NCBI GenBank assembly: GCA_026692725.1
Contig: JAPMUG010000001.1
Coordinates: 558,001-622,000 of the forward strand
Source of the DNA: Ecytonucleospora hepatopenaei
Lineage: Eukaryota; Microsporidia; Enterocytozoonidae
Reading direction: 5' to 3'
DNA length: 64,000 nucleotides
Each line of letters starts with the position of its first letter. Position 1 is the stretch's first letter. A program made the position numbers and the translations under genes. Below are positions 45,341-55,125 of the stretch, piece by piece. Below the pieces are notes generated by a model that was not told where the DNA came from, searched no databases, and worked only from the letters and a program-made list of their open reading frames with translations.

Positions 45341-46534
45341 ATGTCAAACAACCAAGAACTTGAAAATCTTTCCACAGAGCAAATTTTAGACAGAACAAGA
45401 GAAATACAAAATCTGACACGTATTTTATCAAATGATTTAAACAAAGTAAAAAATGAAAATGCAAACAAATCAAGATTTATTGCTGATAATTTAGAAAAAA
45501 TACGCTTAAACAAAAACTTGCCTTATTTAGTAGGAAATGTTGTTGAGCTTTTTAAAGAGGATGGAGACGGTGAAAGCGGAGTTGTTTGTTCAACTACTCG
45601 CCAAACTAGTTACCTGGAAATGGTTGGTTTGGTCCCTGTAAATGACTTGCGCCCAGGAGATTCCGTAGCATTGCATAAAGAAACAAACATAGTTTTTGAC
45701 AAATTACCAACAACATACGATTCAAAGGTACTTCAAATGGAATTAGAAGGTAAACCAAATGAAACATATGAAGACGTTGGTGGTTTAGAAAGGCAGATAG
45801 AAGAGTTAAATGAGGCTATAGTTCTTCCCTTACTTTACCCAGAGCGATTCCAAAAGCTAAACATACAATCTCCAAAAGGATGTTTGATGTACGGACCACC
45901 TGGAACAGGAAAAACACTAATGGCCAGAGCATGTGCTGCAAAAACAAATGCAACATTTTTAAAGCTAGCGGGGCCACAGCTGGTTCAAATGTACATCGGA
46001 GATGGAGCAAGGATGGTCAGAGAAACATTCCAATTGGCAAGAGAAAAGGCACCGTGTATAATTTTCATAGACGAGATAGATGCAATTGGGACAAAAAGAA
46101 GTGCGTCAGACAGAACAGGAGATAGAGAAGTACAAAGAACAATGCTTGAGTTGTTAAATGAGCTAGATGGCTTTTCATCAACAGCAGACATCAAAATAAT
46201 TGCAGCTACGAACAGAGTGGACATTTTAGACCCAGCGCTGCTGAGATCAGGTCGTCTCGATAGAAAAATTGAGTTTCCTTTACCAACCACAGAAGGAAGA
46301 AAGAGAATCATGCAAATACATGCAAGGAAAATGGTGGTCGAAGAAAATGTGGATTTTGATGAGCTTGCAAGGTCAACAGAAGGTTTTAATGGGGCACAGT
46401 GTAAAGCTGTTTGTGTAGAAGCAGGTATGAGTGCAGTAAGAGGAAATAGATCCAATATTACACAAGTGGATTTTTCAAATGGTATAAATGATGTGTTAGC
46501 TAAAAAGAAATCAAAGATTAATTATTTTACTTAA
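45341..46534 (+). CDS. RPT5: 26S proteasome regulatory ATPase RPT5 (PSMC3)
   Basis: 397 residues: an N-terminal coiled-coil (about 15-50), OB domain (about 60-120) and AAA+ domain. Walker A GPPGTGKT, Walker [12 protein letters not shown], and [18 protein letters not shown] are all as in RPT5, and [10 protein letters not shown] is the RPT5-type OB start. It unfolds substrates and feeds them into the core. The C-terminus is YFT where other RPT5 proteins end in a HbYX tail (such as FYA), so the gate-opening tail is altered. Confidence 0.96.
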   Translation: MSNNQELENLSTEQILDRTREIQNLTRILSNDLNKVKNENANKSRFIADNLEKIRLNKNLPYLVGNVVELFKEDGDGESGVVCSTTRQTSYLEMVGLVPVNDLRPGDSVALHKETNIVFDKLPTTYDSKVLQMELEGKPNETYEDVGGLERQIEELNEAIVLPLLYPERFQKLNIQSPKGCLMYGPPGTGKTLMARACAAKTNATFLKLAGPQLVQMYIGDGARMVRETFQLAREKAPCIIFIDEIDAIGTKRSASDRTGDREVQRTMLELLNELDGFSSTADIKIIAATNRVDILDPALLRSGRLDRKIEFPLPTTEGRKRIMQIHARKMVVEENVDFDELARSTEGFNGAQCKAVCVEAGMSAVRGNRSNITQVDFSNGINDVLAKKKSKINYFT

Positions 46535-46649
46535 TATTTTATTATTAAACATATCATATTATTTTTAACAATATTTTAATATTCACTAAATAAGAATTTT
46601 ATATGATATTTGTTTCAACTTGCTTTTTATTTATTTTTTTATTTTTTAC

Positions 46650-47873
46650 ATGCAAAAACAAAACTTTTTGCTGATAAAAGCTTCTTTTGCACTGTTTCTC
46701 TTATACTTTGTATATGACATACCAGCAGCAATAAACACAAGTATTATATTTAATAACACATCGGCCAATGCACAACAGCTTTCTTATTTATATGCGGCAT
46801 ATGCAATGCCTAATATGATATTTCCACTCATTTCAAGCTATTTTTACAGATATTTACACAATTATTTAGTTTTTTATATAGTTTTTATGATTATAATAGG
46901 TCAAAAAATATTTACCAATGGGCTTTTAAATGAAAATCTTAACATTTGCATTTATGGAAGAATATTTTATGGTATTGGTGTTGAATCATATTTTGCTTTT
47001 GTACAAAATAGAATTTCAATTCTTTTTAAAGAGAAACAGGTTGCAATGAGCATTAACATTTTTATAGCAGTTGGGAGAATGGGCACTGTTTTTACATTTT
47101 TCATTTCCCCGCTTTTTATTGAACGGTTTTCTATAGAGTTGCTAAACAACATTGCATTTTATATTGTAATACTAGCAACAGTTTTGATTCTTTTGCTTTA
47201 TGAAAAAACAAGCATGGACGATATAGTTCAAAATAGCAGTGCAATACCAAAAAGCGATAAATACGCAATATTTTTACTTTTACAAATTATATTTTTATTT
47301 GCCTGTTTATGGTCACCTTTTTATAACATTGCTCCGATCATGTTTCAAATCCGATTTGGTTTTGATAAAATACACGCAAGTAGATTTTTGTGTTATATCG
47401 AAGGGTCTTCTATATTTCTTGGGTTTTTAATTGGTTATTTTGTTGATTATTTTGGCAACAAAATATTTTTTATAATGATCAGTGGAATTTTGATATTTCT
47501 TTCACACTGCATTTTTATGTTTAAAAAAGGTCCTTTTGCGCTTGCAATTACCATGCTTGCATTTGCAGCTCCAATGATGGCTTGTTATTGGCCGTGTATA
47601 TCAAAATTGACATGTGAAAAAGACATGTCACGTTTAATAGGTATTGTGATGTGTGTTATTAATACCTCATACATGCTATCACCCATTGTTACATCATTGT
47701 TGCTTAGATTTGATAAATCTTATTTTTATGCAGAAGAATATTTGTTGGTTCTATCTGTTTTATTGATTTATAAAATATTTCAATTTTTACAGTACAACAA
47801 TGAAAAGAATTTAAAATTAAATGAGCCTGAAATAAAAAAAAGAAGCAAATCAAAAATAAATTTATATCCTTAA
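46650..47873 (+). CDS. major facilitator superfamily transporter
   Basis: 407 residues from MQKQNF at 46650 with about 12 hydrophobic segments in two halves separated near residue 190. YGRIFYGIGVESYFAFVQNR in the fourth-fifth helices and GYFVDYFGNKIFF in the seventh-eighth loop (family GxxxDrxGrr) are MFS marks. The 5' element is missing. Substrate unknown; the family includes several host-nutrient importers in microsporidia. Confidence 0.82.
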   Translation: MQKQNFLLIKASFALFLLYFVYDIPAAINTSIIFNNTSANAQQLSYLYAAYAMPNMIFPLISSYFYRYLHNYLVFYIVFMIIIGQKIFTNGLLNENLNICIYGRIFYGIGVESYFAFVQNRISILFKEKQVAMSINIFIAVGRMGTVFTFFISPLFIERFSIELLNNIAFYIVILATVLILLLYEKTSMDDIVQNSSAIPKSDKYAIFLLLQIIFLFACLWSPFYNIAPIMFQIRFGFDKIHASRFLCYIEGSSIFLGFLIGYFVDYFGNKIFFIMISGILIFLSHCIFMFKKGPFALAITMLAFAAPMMACYWPCISKLTCEKDMSRLIGIVMCVINTSYMLSPIVTSLLLRFDKSYFYAEEYLLVLSVLLIYKIFQFLQYNNEKNLKLNEPEIKKRSKSKINLYP

Positions 47874-47885
47874 TTTATACACTTT

Positions 47886-49552
47886 TTATACCATTTTCAT
47901 AAATTTCTGAATGTTATCGTTTTTAGTCTTAATTTTTTGTCGTTTCCGTTCTTGAAAAGTCAAATATATAATTATTCCCAATGCCATCAGCAACATAATA
48001 AACAATATGATGGTAACCAAATTTAGATGAGGTGAAGTAAAAAAACACATGTATAGCATGTCATTATTTTCAAACGTCAAGACTGTAATTGTAGTTGGAA
48101 AGATAGAAGCAGGGCAGTTCTTGACATGCTCCTTGAATGATGTAAGTGGTAAACCTGCATATAAAAAGGTTAAGAAAAAGTGGGTTGTTCCTACGCCAAC
48201 AAATGTTCCTTTCTGATGTAAAGAAGGATAAGAAGGTTGTGGAGATTGTGAAAACAACAATCGTTGATTTCCATTGTTAAGTCCTATAAAATATGAAACA
48301 CCTGGAACATACTGTGGAGTTTTATCCTTAAAAAATGTCAAAATTTCTATTTTGTTGTTATTCGACTGGGTAGAAAAATCTACGGCAAATATTTTCGCTT
48401 CCCTGTCACTTTCGGAATGTTTGCTAATTAACAGAGACTGTTTGCCATTGTTGGAAATATCAGCAGAAGCTATGTTTAAAATGTGATTGTTTATGTCACT
48501 GCTTAAAAACTCATCAAAAGTGTTAGAATTATCCTCTGAAAGTTCTTTTTCTCCTACCAACTGTTTTATTTCTATTTTCTTTTGTTCTGTTAAAAAGAAA
48601 AAATGGAAAGTTCCATTTGCTACGATGTCTGCAATATGAAAACGTTCGTATCTTTCTTTGTCAAAGTCAGTAGTTTTTAGCTCATTTGCTGTTTGACAAA
48701 CTATAACCTCTTCTGAAAATATTTGGTCTAATGGTTTTGTATGAATTCTATTTTTAGAGACATAAGTTCCTGCTCTATACTCAGTAGTTGCATTTTTAAT
48801 GGTATCAAATGGCACCACTTTGTTTTTTAGCATAACAATTTCACTTATTTTTTCATTTCCCTTTTTTCTTGCAAACCAAAGATCAAAAGAACACATTGTT
48901 TCTTTATTAGGTAAAAAATTGATGGGACTGGTATGATTTCCTAAAAAATACTCATTAACAAAAAAAATTCTGTATTTTCAATCGCATAAATAGTAAGAAA
49001 CTTTGTACCATTCCTTACAGTTTCAAATGCAACAACTGGTTTTAAATTGGCATATAAATCTATAATTGCACTGCTGTGATATTTGTACAAATTTTTATTT
49101 TCAATTTTAAATTCATTGCTTTCTTCCAGTTTATCTTCTTTAATTTTATACCAATTTATAACATCATTATGCATCTGACTAATAAAATAGTATTGTTTTT
49201 TATCTGCATTATAAATAAGCATTGGAGCCACAATAAATTCTTCATCATATGTTTTTATGTGTTCTTGATTTTTGTTAAATAAGGTTATCTTAAACTTATT
49301 GTTTTTTTCAAAGATAAATAAATCACAATGTTCTTTGTTAATATAAATGTTGTCAAAAGAGTTGTATACATTATTTGCAAAAGGCATTTCATATGTTTTT
49401 GAATTTTTATAAAAGTGTTTTTTATGATCAAAGTCTATTTTTTTAGAAACTTTATTGTTTTCATTTACAGTAAAAATGCCAATTTTATGAATGTCATTTC
49501 CTGTTGTAAATCCAATGAGTTTGCATTTATCAGCGATTGTAAACAAATCCAT
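47886..49552 (-). CDS. ITFG1/TIP (linkin) family membrane protein, split by a one-base frameshift
   Basis: Two adjacent reverse frames, 49552-48941 and 48896-47886, read as one protein of about 555 residues if one T is restored in the T8 run at about 48961-48968. The C-terminal part is characteristic of ITFG1: FVGVGTTHFFLTFLYAGLPL, then TITVLTFENND, then a single membrane helix (ILFIMLLMALGIIIYL) and QERKRQKIKTKNDN before FMKMV. The N-terminal part has FG-GAP-like repeats. In animals linkin is a cell-surface adhesion protein. The start at 49552 follows TTCCCCTTTTA; no clear signal peptide is seen after it, and an upstream ATG at 49591 is possible. Confidence 0.8.
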
Positions 49553-49722
49553 TAAAAGGGGAACAAAAATATTTTTATAAGAAATTGACAAATTATATTA
49601 AAGATGCTATTTAATATAAAATAAGTTACATATTACGAAACAGTTCAGCAAATTAACATTTTATATTTAGAGAAATAATTAACATCATTTTATCCCTTCA
49701 ATTTTGTTTGTAACCTAAAAGC

Positions 49723-51204
49723 TTGATGATAAATGGGGAATCTGACAAAAAACTAAAACATTTGACAAAACAAGTTAAATTTTGTGAAAAAATTGACCAA
49801 ATCTGTACAAAAGTGTTAATAGAGTTAAAAAACACAGATTATAAAACAATGCAGTCATTTAAGCCTTATATTTTACCTAAAGAAAACATAAAAAAATTGC
49901 TTGACTTTTACGAAAAATACACAGAAACACGTAAAGGACTTGAAAAAATTAAAATTAAACTGGAAAAAAGTGAAATTTTACAGCGCACTTTAAAGATTAA
50001 AGAGTTGGAGGCACTTGAAATAACCACACTTTTAGAAAAGTATAAAGGGTATTTAAATAATTTAGAAATATATAAGCAGGTAAATATCGTGGACGCATTA
50101 ATTAAAGAAAGTCAGGAATTTTTTGATAGCATGGTGGAAAAGATTAAAAAATCGTTTGTAATGGCACTAAATAGATTGCCTAAAATTGTCAATAAAATCG
50201 ATGTTTATGCATATTTTTTATTACAGCATTGTGATAAAAAACAATTTCTTGGTGATTATACCAAACGAGTTTATTCCAGACTTGGTTTTTTGGATATAAA
50301 CAATAACTTACAGTTATTAGTTCAACAAACTTCCAATTTGACAAAATACTTTAACTTAATTACGCAAATGAATGCTGAAATTTTAGGCAAAAGAGAAGCA
50401 TATAACATAAATGTTGGTCTTGTTTCTTTAATAATTGTAAATCTTAAGAAGGTTATGGTTGATACTCTTTTGGTCGTTGACAAGCAAAATAAAGCATCTG
50501 ATATTCCACTTTTAATTGATTTACACTATAATTTAAAACATAAAGAAGGCAAACAAATAAAAGAAATTGAAGAATTGTTCGTTTTTAAGCAACAAATAGA
50601 AAAGCTCGTCCTCAACTGTCTAATTCAATTTTTTGCTGATTTGGAATTGTTAGAACACCCTCGTGATGATTTATGTGCAGAAAATGTGTGTAAAATTATT
50701 ACAAAAGCATTGGATTCATTTGCAAAAAACCAAGAACTTAAAGAAGACTGGAGTAAGAAATATGGTCGTTCTTTTGGTATTTATAACGTCTGTGATTTGA
50801 ACACAAATATTTCCACAAAATGCCTAAACAAAATAGTAAATTTATCCTCACAGCTAAAAGAATTTGATAAATATGTTTATTTAATAAACAATAAGGCATG
50901 TTTTAGGCATTATGCAGATAATTTTGATAATTTAACTTTTAAGAAGTCAATAAACAAAGATGTACAACTCATTGTTGGATTGTGGAAAATTAAACTGGAA
51001 GCATATAAAGGACTTGTACTTAATCGATATTTGACTTCGCGACTGAAAGCACATGCAAAATATTTTTTGCCTGAAAAAGAAAGACATAAAGTTCAAGAAG
51101 CCATAAAAACAATAGTAGAAAGTTTAATTGTTCGGAAAATGATAGAAGGACAAACCAATCACCTTAAAGAGGCAATTGAAAACACATACACTGGTATTAG
51201 TTGA
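49723..51204 (+). CDS. EXO70-like exocyst subunit
   Basis: 493 helical residues. The N-terminal part follows the exocyst pattern: ENIKKLLDFYEKYTETRKG, LLEKYKGYLNNLEIYKQVN, then ESQEFFDSMVEKIKKSF, equal in order to EXO70's nI...L..y.......i..gp..dl..Yl..l..l..a..ff. The C-terminus has KKYGRSFGIYNVCD and KYFLPEKERHKVQE, in the place of EXO70's W...Y..F and terminal motif. EXO70 binds PI(4,5)P2 and tethers secretory vesicles at the plasma membrane. It is shorter than yeast Exo70 (623). Resemblance by eye. Confidence 0.55.
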   Translation: MMINGESDKKLKHLTKQVKFCEKIDQICTKVLIELKNTDYKTMQSFKPYILPKENIKKLLDFYEKYTETRKGLEKIKIKLEKSEILQRTLKIKELEALEITTLLEKYKGYLNNLEIYKQVNIVDALIKESQEFFDSMVEKIKKSFVMALNRLPKIVNKIDVYAYFLLQHCDKKQFLGDYTKRVYSRLGFLDINNNLQLLVQQTSNLTKYFNLITQMNAEILGKREAYNINVGLVSLIIVNLKKVMVDTLLVVDKQNKASDIPLLIDLHYNLKHKEGKQIKEIEELFVFKQQIEKLVLNCLIQFFADLELLEHPRDDLCAENVCKIITKALDSFAKNQELKEDWSKKYGRSFGIYNVCDLNTNISTKCLNKIVNLSSQLKEFDKYVYLINNKACFRHYADNFDNLTFKKSINKDVQLIVGLWKIKLEAYKGLVLNRYLTSRLKAHAKYFLPEKERHKVQEAIKTIVESLIVRKMIEGQTNHLKEAIENTYTGIS

Positions 51205-51212
51205 ATTATTTA

Positions 51213-52865
51213 TTAAACTTCTCTTATATTAATTTCCTTAAGTGTTTTTTTCAGAAATTCTGTAAATTCAATTCGTAACACAAATTTCTTTGACATATTT
51301 TTGTATCCCTTGCATTTTAAAATAATTATAAAATGTAAAGCATCAATTCCTGTCTTTATTATTTTTTGATTCTGCATAGAAAAGTTGTCGTGGTAGTCAT
51401 AAATCTTTTTGATCAAAAAGTTGTGTATTTTTTCGTTAAGTTCTTTTATTTGTTTCATTGTAACATTTGGGTCGCTATCAAAAGAAAACAGCAAGTTGTT
51501 TTCAGGTGCTCTTGTCATATTAATAAGCTTGTTTCCCCACAATTCACTGTTAAAGAGTTTAAAAGATCCTCCCATCTTGTTTATGAATGTGGTTGAAAGT
51601 ATCCCTATTTTGTGCACTCTAATTATTTCGTCTGTGTACAAAATTTCATCACCAATATCATACTGGTGATTTAATAGAAAAATTATACTTTTTGGAAAAA
51701 CCATGAGCAACTTTCCTGCACCAATTTCTAAAATTACAGCAGAAGAACCCAAAACAGTCAAAATTTTAGAAATGTGCACTCCGTAAAACATTAAAACTGG
51801 AATGGAAATCAGGATACCACCTATGGTGTACCAGATTCTTTCAATGACCGTCATAAAACTAACAACTGCACTGTAAGATTTTTCTAACTCTTTCCTGCTA
51901 TTATAAAAACTAACACACGTGTCTCTAAATTCTTTCTTGGTAATTGTCCTGTCCTGGTCAGAATCAAAATACGCAAATGCCTTAAGAGCAAATTGTGGAT
52001 TTTTAAAAATTTTGGCAAATTGCTCAAAGTTGAGTTCGCTGCTTTCTTGTGATGCCTTTATAAAGACGTCTTTGGCCAGTGACATTGCCGAAGACAATGT
52101 TGGCAGCGCAGGTTCATGGATTAACACATTGTCCTCTGTGTTGTTTTTGTTGTCATAGCATCCAACCCCTATACAATACCTGTTCATGTCTATAAAGGAA
52201 GAAGTGGATGTTGTTCTGGAATATTCTTCATCATGTATGTATTTTTTTAATTCTTTGATTATGCTTTCTATTTGTTTTATTTTCTGTATTTTTACTTTTA
52301 GTGATTTTTTAATGAAAAATCTACGAAATCTTTCTAAAAAAATGTTGGAAAGAATTAAAAAAATGAAAATTAAAATAAGAGACCTTAATGTTTTTGAAAA
52401 AATGTTGTAAAAAAGATTTTTCTCATCTTTGATTTGCCTCCTATACACTTTCATAACAATCAACCAAAATAAAATGGTAAAGTACCTTATCGTAACAGAA
52501 TGTCTAGTCATATACTTTTGAACAAATTCTACCGCAACAAATTTAGCAAACAGATTAAGAGAAAAATCCAAAACAAGAAGAAACCCAGAGGAAATCAAAA
52601 TGTAGCCAAAAATCACCTTTAAGGGTTTTCCTTCAATTTTAAAATTGTCATTCCCTGTTGCCAGAGCTAATGATCTGATTAAAAATGAAAATACAAATGT
52701 TATGCGTGTGCATACTATCAAGTTATGATATAAATCACCTTCTTTATCTTTGTTAATTTGTAGTTCTTCTCCTACGCTTTTGTGTTGTTCTTGGGTGCAT
52801 CCAAACCAGTCAAAATCACTGTCATTTGCATCAACTGCATTTCTTATTTCGTTTATTGCTTTCAT
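51213..52865 (-). CDS. MscS-family mechanosensitive channel with an EF-hand
   Basis: 550 residues. Four or so membrane segments precede residue 190; an EF-hand lies at about 290-325 (FDSDQDRTITKKEFRDTC, with the DxDxD..I..xE calcium loop); then MscS helices and beta domain (about 335-450), including TVLGSSAVILEIGAGKLL (Gly/Ala-rich pore helix) and YDIGDEILYTDEIIRVHKIG. This is the Msy1/Msy2-like eukaryotic architecture, gated by membrane tension and sensing calcium, in fission yeast at ER membranes. It may help the parasite cope with osmotic change. Confidence 0.9.
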   Translation of the reverse strand: MKAINEIRNAVDANDSDFDWFGCTQEQHKSVGEELQINKDKEGDLYHNLIVCTRITFVFSFLIRSLALATGNDNFKIEGKPLKVIFGYILISSGFLLVLDFSLNLFAKFVAVEFVQKYMTRHSVTIRYFTILFWLIVMKVYRRQIKDEKNLFYNIFSKTLRSLILIFIFLILSNIFLERFRRFFIKKSLKVKIQKIKQIESIIKELKKYIHDEEYSRTTSTSSFIDMNRYCIGVGCYDNKNNTEDNVLIHEPALPTLSSAMSLAKDVFIKASQESSELNFEQFAKIFKNPQFALKAFAYFDSDQDRTITKKEFRDTCVSFYNSRKELEKSYSAVVSFMTVIERIWYTIGGILISIPVLMFYGVHISKILTVLGSSAVILEIGAGKLLMVFPKSIIFLLNHQYDIGDEILYTDEIIRVHKIGILSTTFINKMGGSFKLFNSELWGNKLINMTRAPENNLLFSFDSDPNVTMKQIKELNEKIHNFLIKKIYDYHDNFSMQNQKIIKTGIDALHFIIILKCKGYKNMSKKFVLRIEFTEFLKKTLKEINIREV

Positions 52866-52936
52866 GTTGTATCAGAATGTTATGGTCTTTTAAAAGTTGA
52901 AACGCGATAAATAAAATCAAATAATTTAATAAACTT

Positions 52937-54421
52937 TTATTTTTCTGATATATTCTGTATGTTTGTAGCATAAACTTCATCTTCACTAAAATCCAATTCC
53001 AGACACATCTCAATTTTTTGTTTATTTTTTGATAAATCAACGTGTTTCATCAACTCTTGCTTTTCAATCTTAATTTCTACCTCTCTATGAATAGGAATGG
53101 ATACTTGTGTTCCATTCATAGGCATAAAAATGGGAACATCCACTTCCTCTAGAATTGCCTTTTTAAGCTTAATCATTCTTGTCTTTTCTCCATGAACCAA
53201 CATAATGTTTTTAGGCTGGGATTGTCTGATAATTTTGAAAATACCTGCCATGTCGGCATGAGCACTAAATGCAATATTGTGAACATCCATTCTCACATCG
53301 AATGTTTCACGTCCTAAGGCTATTTTTCGCACGCCGTTTATCAAAAGCTCTCCAATTGTCCCTCTTGAACAATACCCTGGTAAAATAACCGCATTTTTAG
53401 CATCTCTGCATAAAGCCTTAAAAATCATGAGGGAACTTCCAGAGTGAAGCATCGCCGGTGTTGCAAAAATAACACATGGATTTTCACTCTCCAGACAAGA
53501 TTTATAAAAAGGCTGAATAAACTTAAATTCAAATACATTTTGCGTTTCCATTTTTTCTTGCGTTGTTTGGTTGGTAAATGATGAAAATCTGCTGTAAACA
53601 TCATTTACCCTGTCTGTTAATCCCATTGAAAAATAGATGGGTGTTTTAAGACCCAATCTTTCCCAATAACTTTCTATTAATAAACAAATTTCTTGTGCAC
53701 GGCCTAATGCAAAAATAGGTATTAATACTTTCCCTTTTCGATCAATAACATTTTGAATTATCTGCAACATTTCTCTTTCCTTGCTCTTTTTGCATTCCTT
53801 TAAAACACCTCCATATGTACTTTCTATTATTAGCAAATTTGGTTTTATTGCATCAATATGAGCTGATTTAAGGTGTCTATCAGCAAGTGTACTAAAATCA
53901 CCTGTGTATACAACGGATTGACCATTGTATACTACGTAAAACATTGCCGCACCAATTACATGACCTGCATAAAATGGTTTTATAAAAAATTTTTTACTTA
54001 CGTAAAATGTTTCGTTCATATTAATTACTGTAATTTTTTTCATGCAGTTTTTGATATGTTCAGGCGTGTAAGAATATTCCTGATTGCTTTTTAAATCTAA
54101 AATTTTTCTACTGTCCTCTAAAATAATAGGCAATGCAGCTTTTGTTGGTGGTGTCATATAAATTGGTCCCTTATACCCTAAGACCTCCGTAAAATACGGA
54201 AGAGCCCCGCAGTGATCAATATGAAAGTGTGAAATGACAATCCCATCTAAAACTGCTGTTAAATCACCAAGTTTTTTTAAAAAACTAAAGTCTGGAAATC
54301 TACGCTTATCTGAGTATCCCATGTGCATGCCACAATCAAACATTATCATTTTGTCATCTATTGAAACTAAAACACATGATTTACCCACATCTTGTCCAGC
54401 ACCCAAAGGTAAAATTTCCAT
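52937..54421 (-). CDS. INTS11-type metallo-beta-lactamase/beta-CASP RNA endonuclease
   Basis: 494 residues. LPLGAGQDVGKSCVLVSID, then DCGMHMGYSDKRRFPDFSFL, match INTS11 rather than CPSF73, which has a different strand after DCG. SHFHIDHCG is the zinc-binding HxHxDH motif, and SAHADMAG closes the beta-CASP site. INTS11 cleaves snRNA and other nascent RNAs within Integrator in animals. The C-terminal dimerisation region is shorter (family about 600). If it is the only such nuclease, it may also serve as the poly(A) cleavage enzyme. ACCCTATGG gives the start. Confidence 0.9.
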   Translation of the reverse strand: MEILPLGAGQDVGKSCVLVSIDDKMIMFDCGMHMGYSDKRRFPDFSFLKKLGDLTAVLDGIVISHFHIDHCGALPYFTEVLGYKGPIYMTPPTKAALPIILEDSRKILDLKSNQEYSYTPEHIKNCMKKITVINMNETFYVSKKFFIKPFYAGHVIGAAMFYVVYNGQSVVYTGDFSTLADRHLKSAHIDAIKPNLLIIESTYGGVLKECKKSKEREMLQIIQNVIDRKGKVLIPIFALGRAQEICLLIESYWERLGLKTPIYFSMGLTDRVNDVYSRFSSFTNQTTQEKMETQNVFEFKFIQPFYKSCLESENPCVIFATPAMLHSGSSLMIFKALCRDAKNAVILPGYCSRGTIGELLINGVRKIALGRETFDVRMDVHNIAFSAHADMAGIFKIIRQSQPKNIMLVHGEKTRMIKLKKAILEEVDVPIFMPMNGTQVSIPIHREVEIKIEKQELMKHVDLSKNKQKIEMCLELDFSEDEVYATNIQNISEK

Positions 54422-54450
54422 AGGGTATTTTTATTATTTTTTTACCGAGG

Positions 54451-55107
54451 ATGAAAAACGTGTTTTTACCGGGAGAAGAAATTTTAGATAACTCACAAAA
54501 AGAATTTACATATGGTTTAGGGACATATGAAACGGACAATAAAATAAAATCGAGCTTGTTTGGTGCTGTTAAATTTCACAATCGTATTGTTGTATGTGAG
54601 TCTTTTTTTAGTTTTAAATATTTTCCTAACGTAGGAGATGTTATTATAGGAAGAGTTGTGGAAATATCTAATAAGAAGTGGAAAATTGCATGTAATAGTA
54701 TAAATGAGGCTACTCTTTCCCTAGGTAGTGTATTGATGCCAGGTGTTGCTCAAAGGATTAAAGATGAAGAGGATGAAATGGAAATGCATAAAATTTATGG
54801 AATTGGTGATGTTATAATTTGTGAAGTGCAAAAAACATCAAAAAATGGGTTGTGTACATTACACTCACGTTCATCAAAATATGGTAAATTAACAGATGGT
54901 TTGCTTTTGCAAATACCATATTTTTTAATTAAAAAACAAAAATCCATTTATGATTATTGTAAAATTAAAGTGTTTGTTGGTTCAAATGGGTTTTTGTTTT
55001 TTAAAACATCATGTGCGTACAATGAACTTCAAATTGTTTTCATGAAAATTCAAACACTAATAAAAAAGAAAGAAGTTGTTGATTTGGATGGGATATTTTC
55101 AAAATAA
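54451..55107 (+). CDS. RRP4: exosome cap subunit RRP4
   Basis: 218 residues: N-terminal VFLPGEEI and YGLGTYETDNKIKSSLFGAV, S1 domain with PNVGDVIIGRVVEISNKKWK and ACNSINEATLSLGSV, then a KH region YGIGDVIICEVQ, LHSRSSKYGKLTDGLL and IPYFLIKKQKS. These match RRP4, one of three cap proteins that guide RNA into the exosome. TTTTTTACCGAGGATG gives a CCG variant of the start element, repeated at the next gene. Diverges from INTS11 with a 29-bp spacer. Confidence 0.93.
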   Translation: MKNVFLPGEEILDNSQKEFTYGLGTYETDNKIKSSLFGAVKFHNRIVVCESFFSFKYFPNVGDVIIGRVVEISNKKWKIACNSINEATLSLGSVLMPGVAQRIKDEEDEMEMHKIYGIGDVIICEVQKTSKNGLCTLHSRSSKYGKLTDGLLLQIPYFLIKKQKSIYDYCKIKVFVGSNGFLFFKTSCAYNELQIVFMKIQTLIKKKEVVDLDGIFSK

Positions 55108-55125
55108 AAAACTTTTTACCGATCT

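Noticed and set aside
46544..46649. Ten-residue extension of the MFS carrier from 46620
   Set aside because: Purely hydrophobic addition with no start element; undecidable, so the internal ATG is used.
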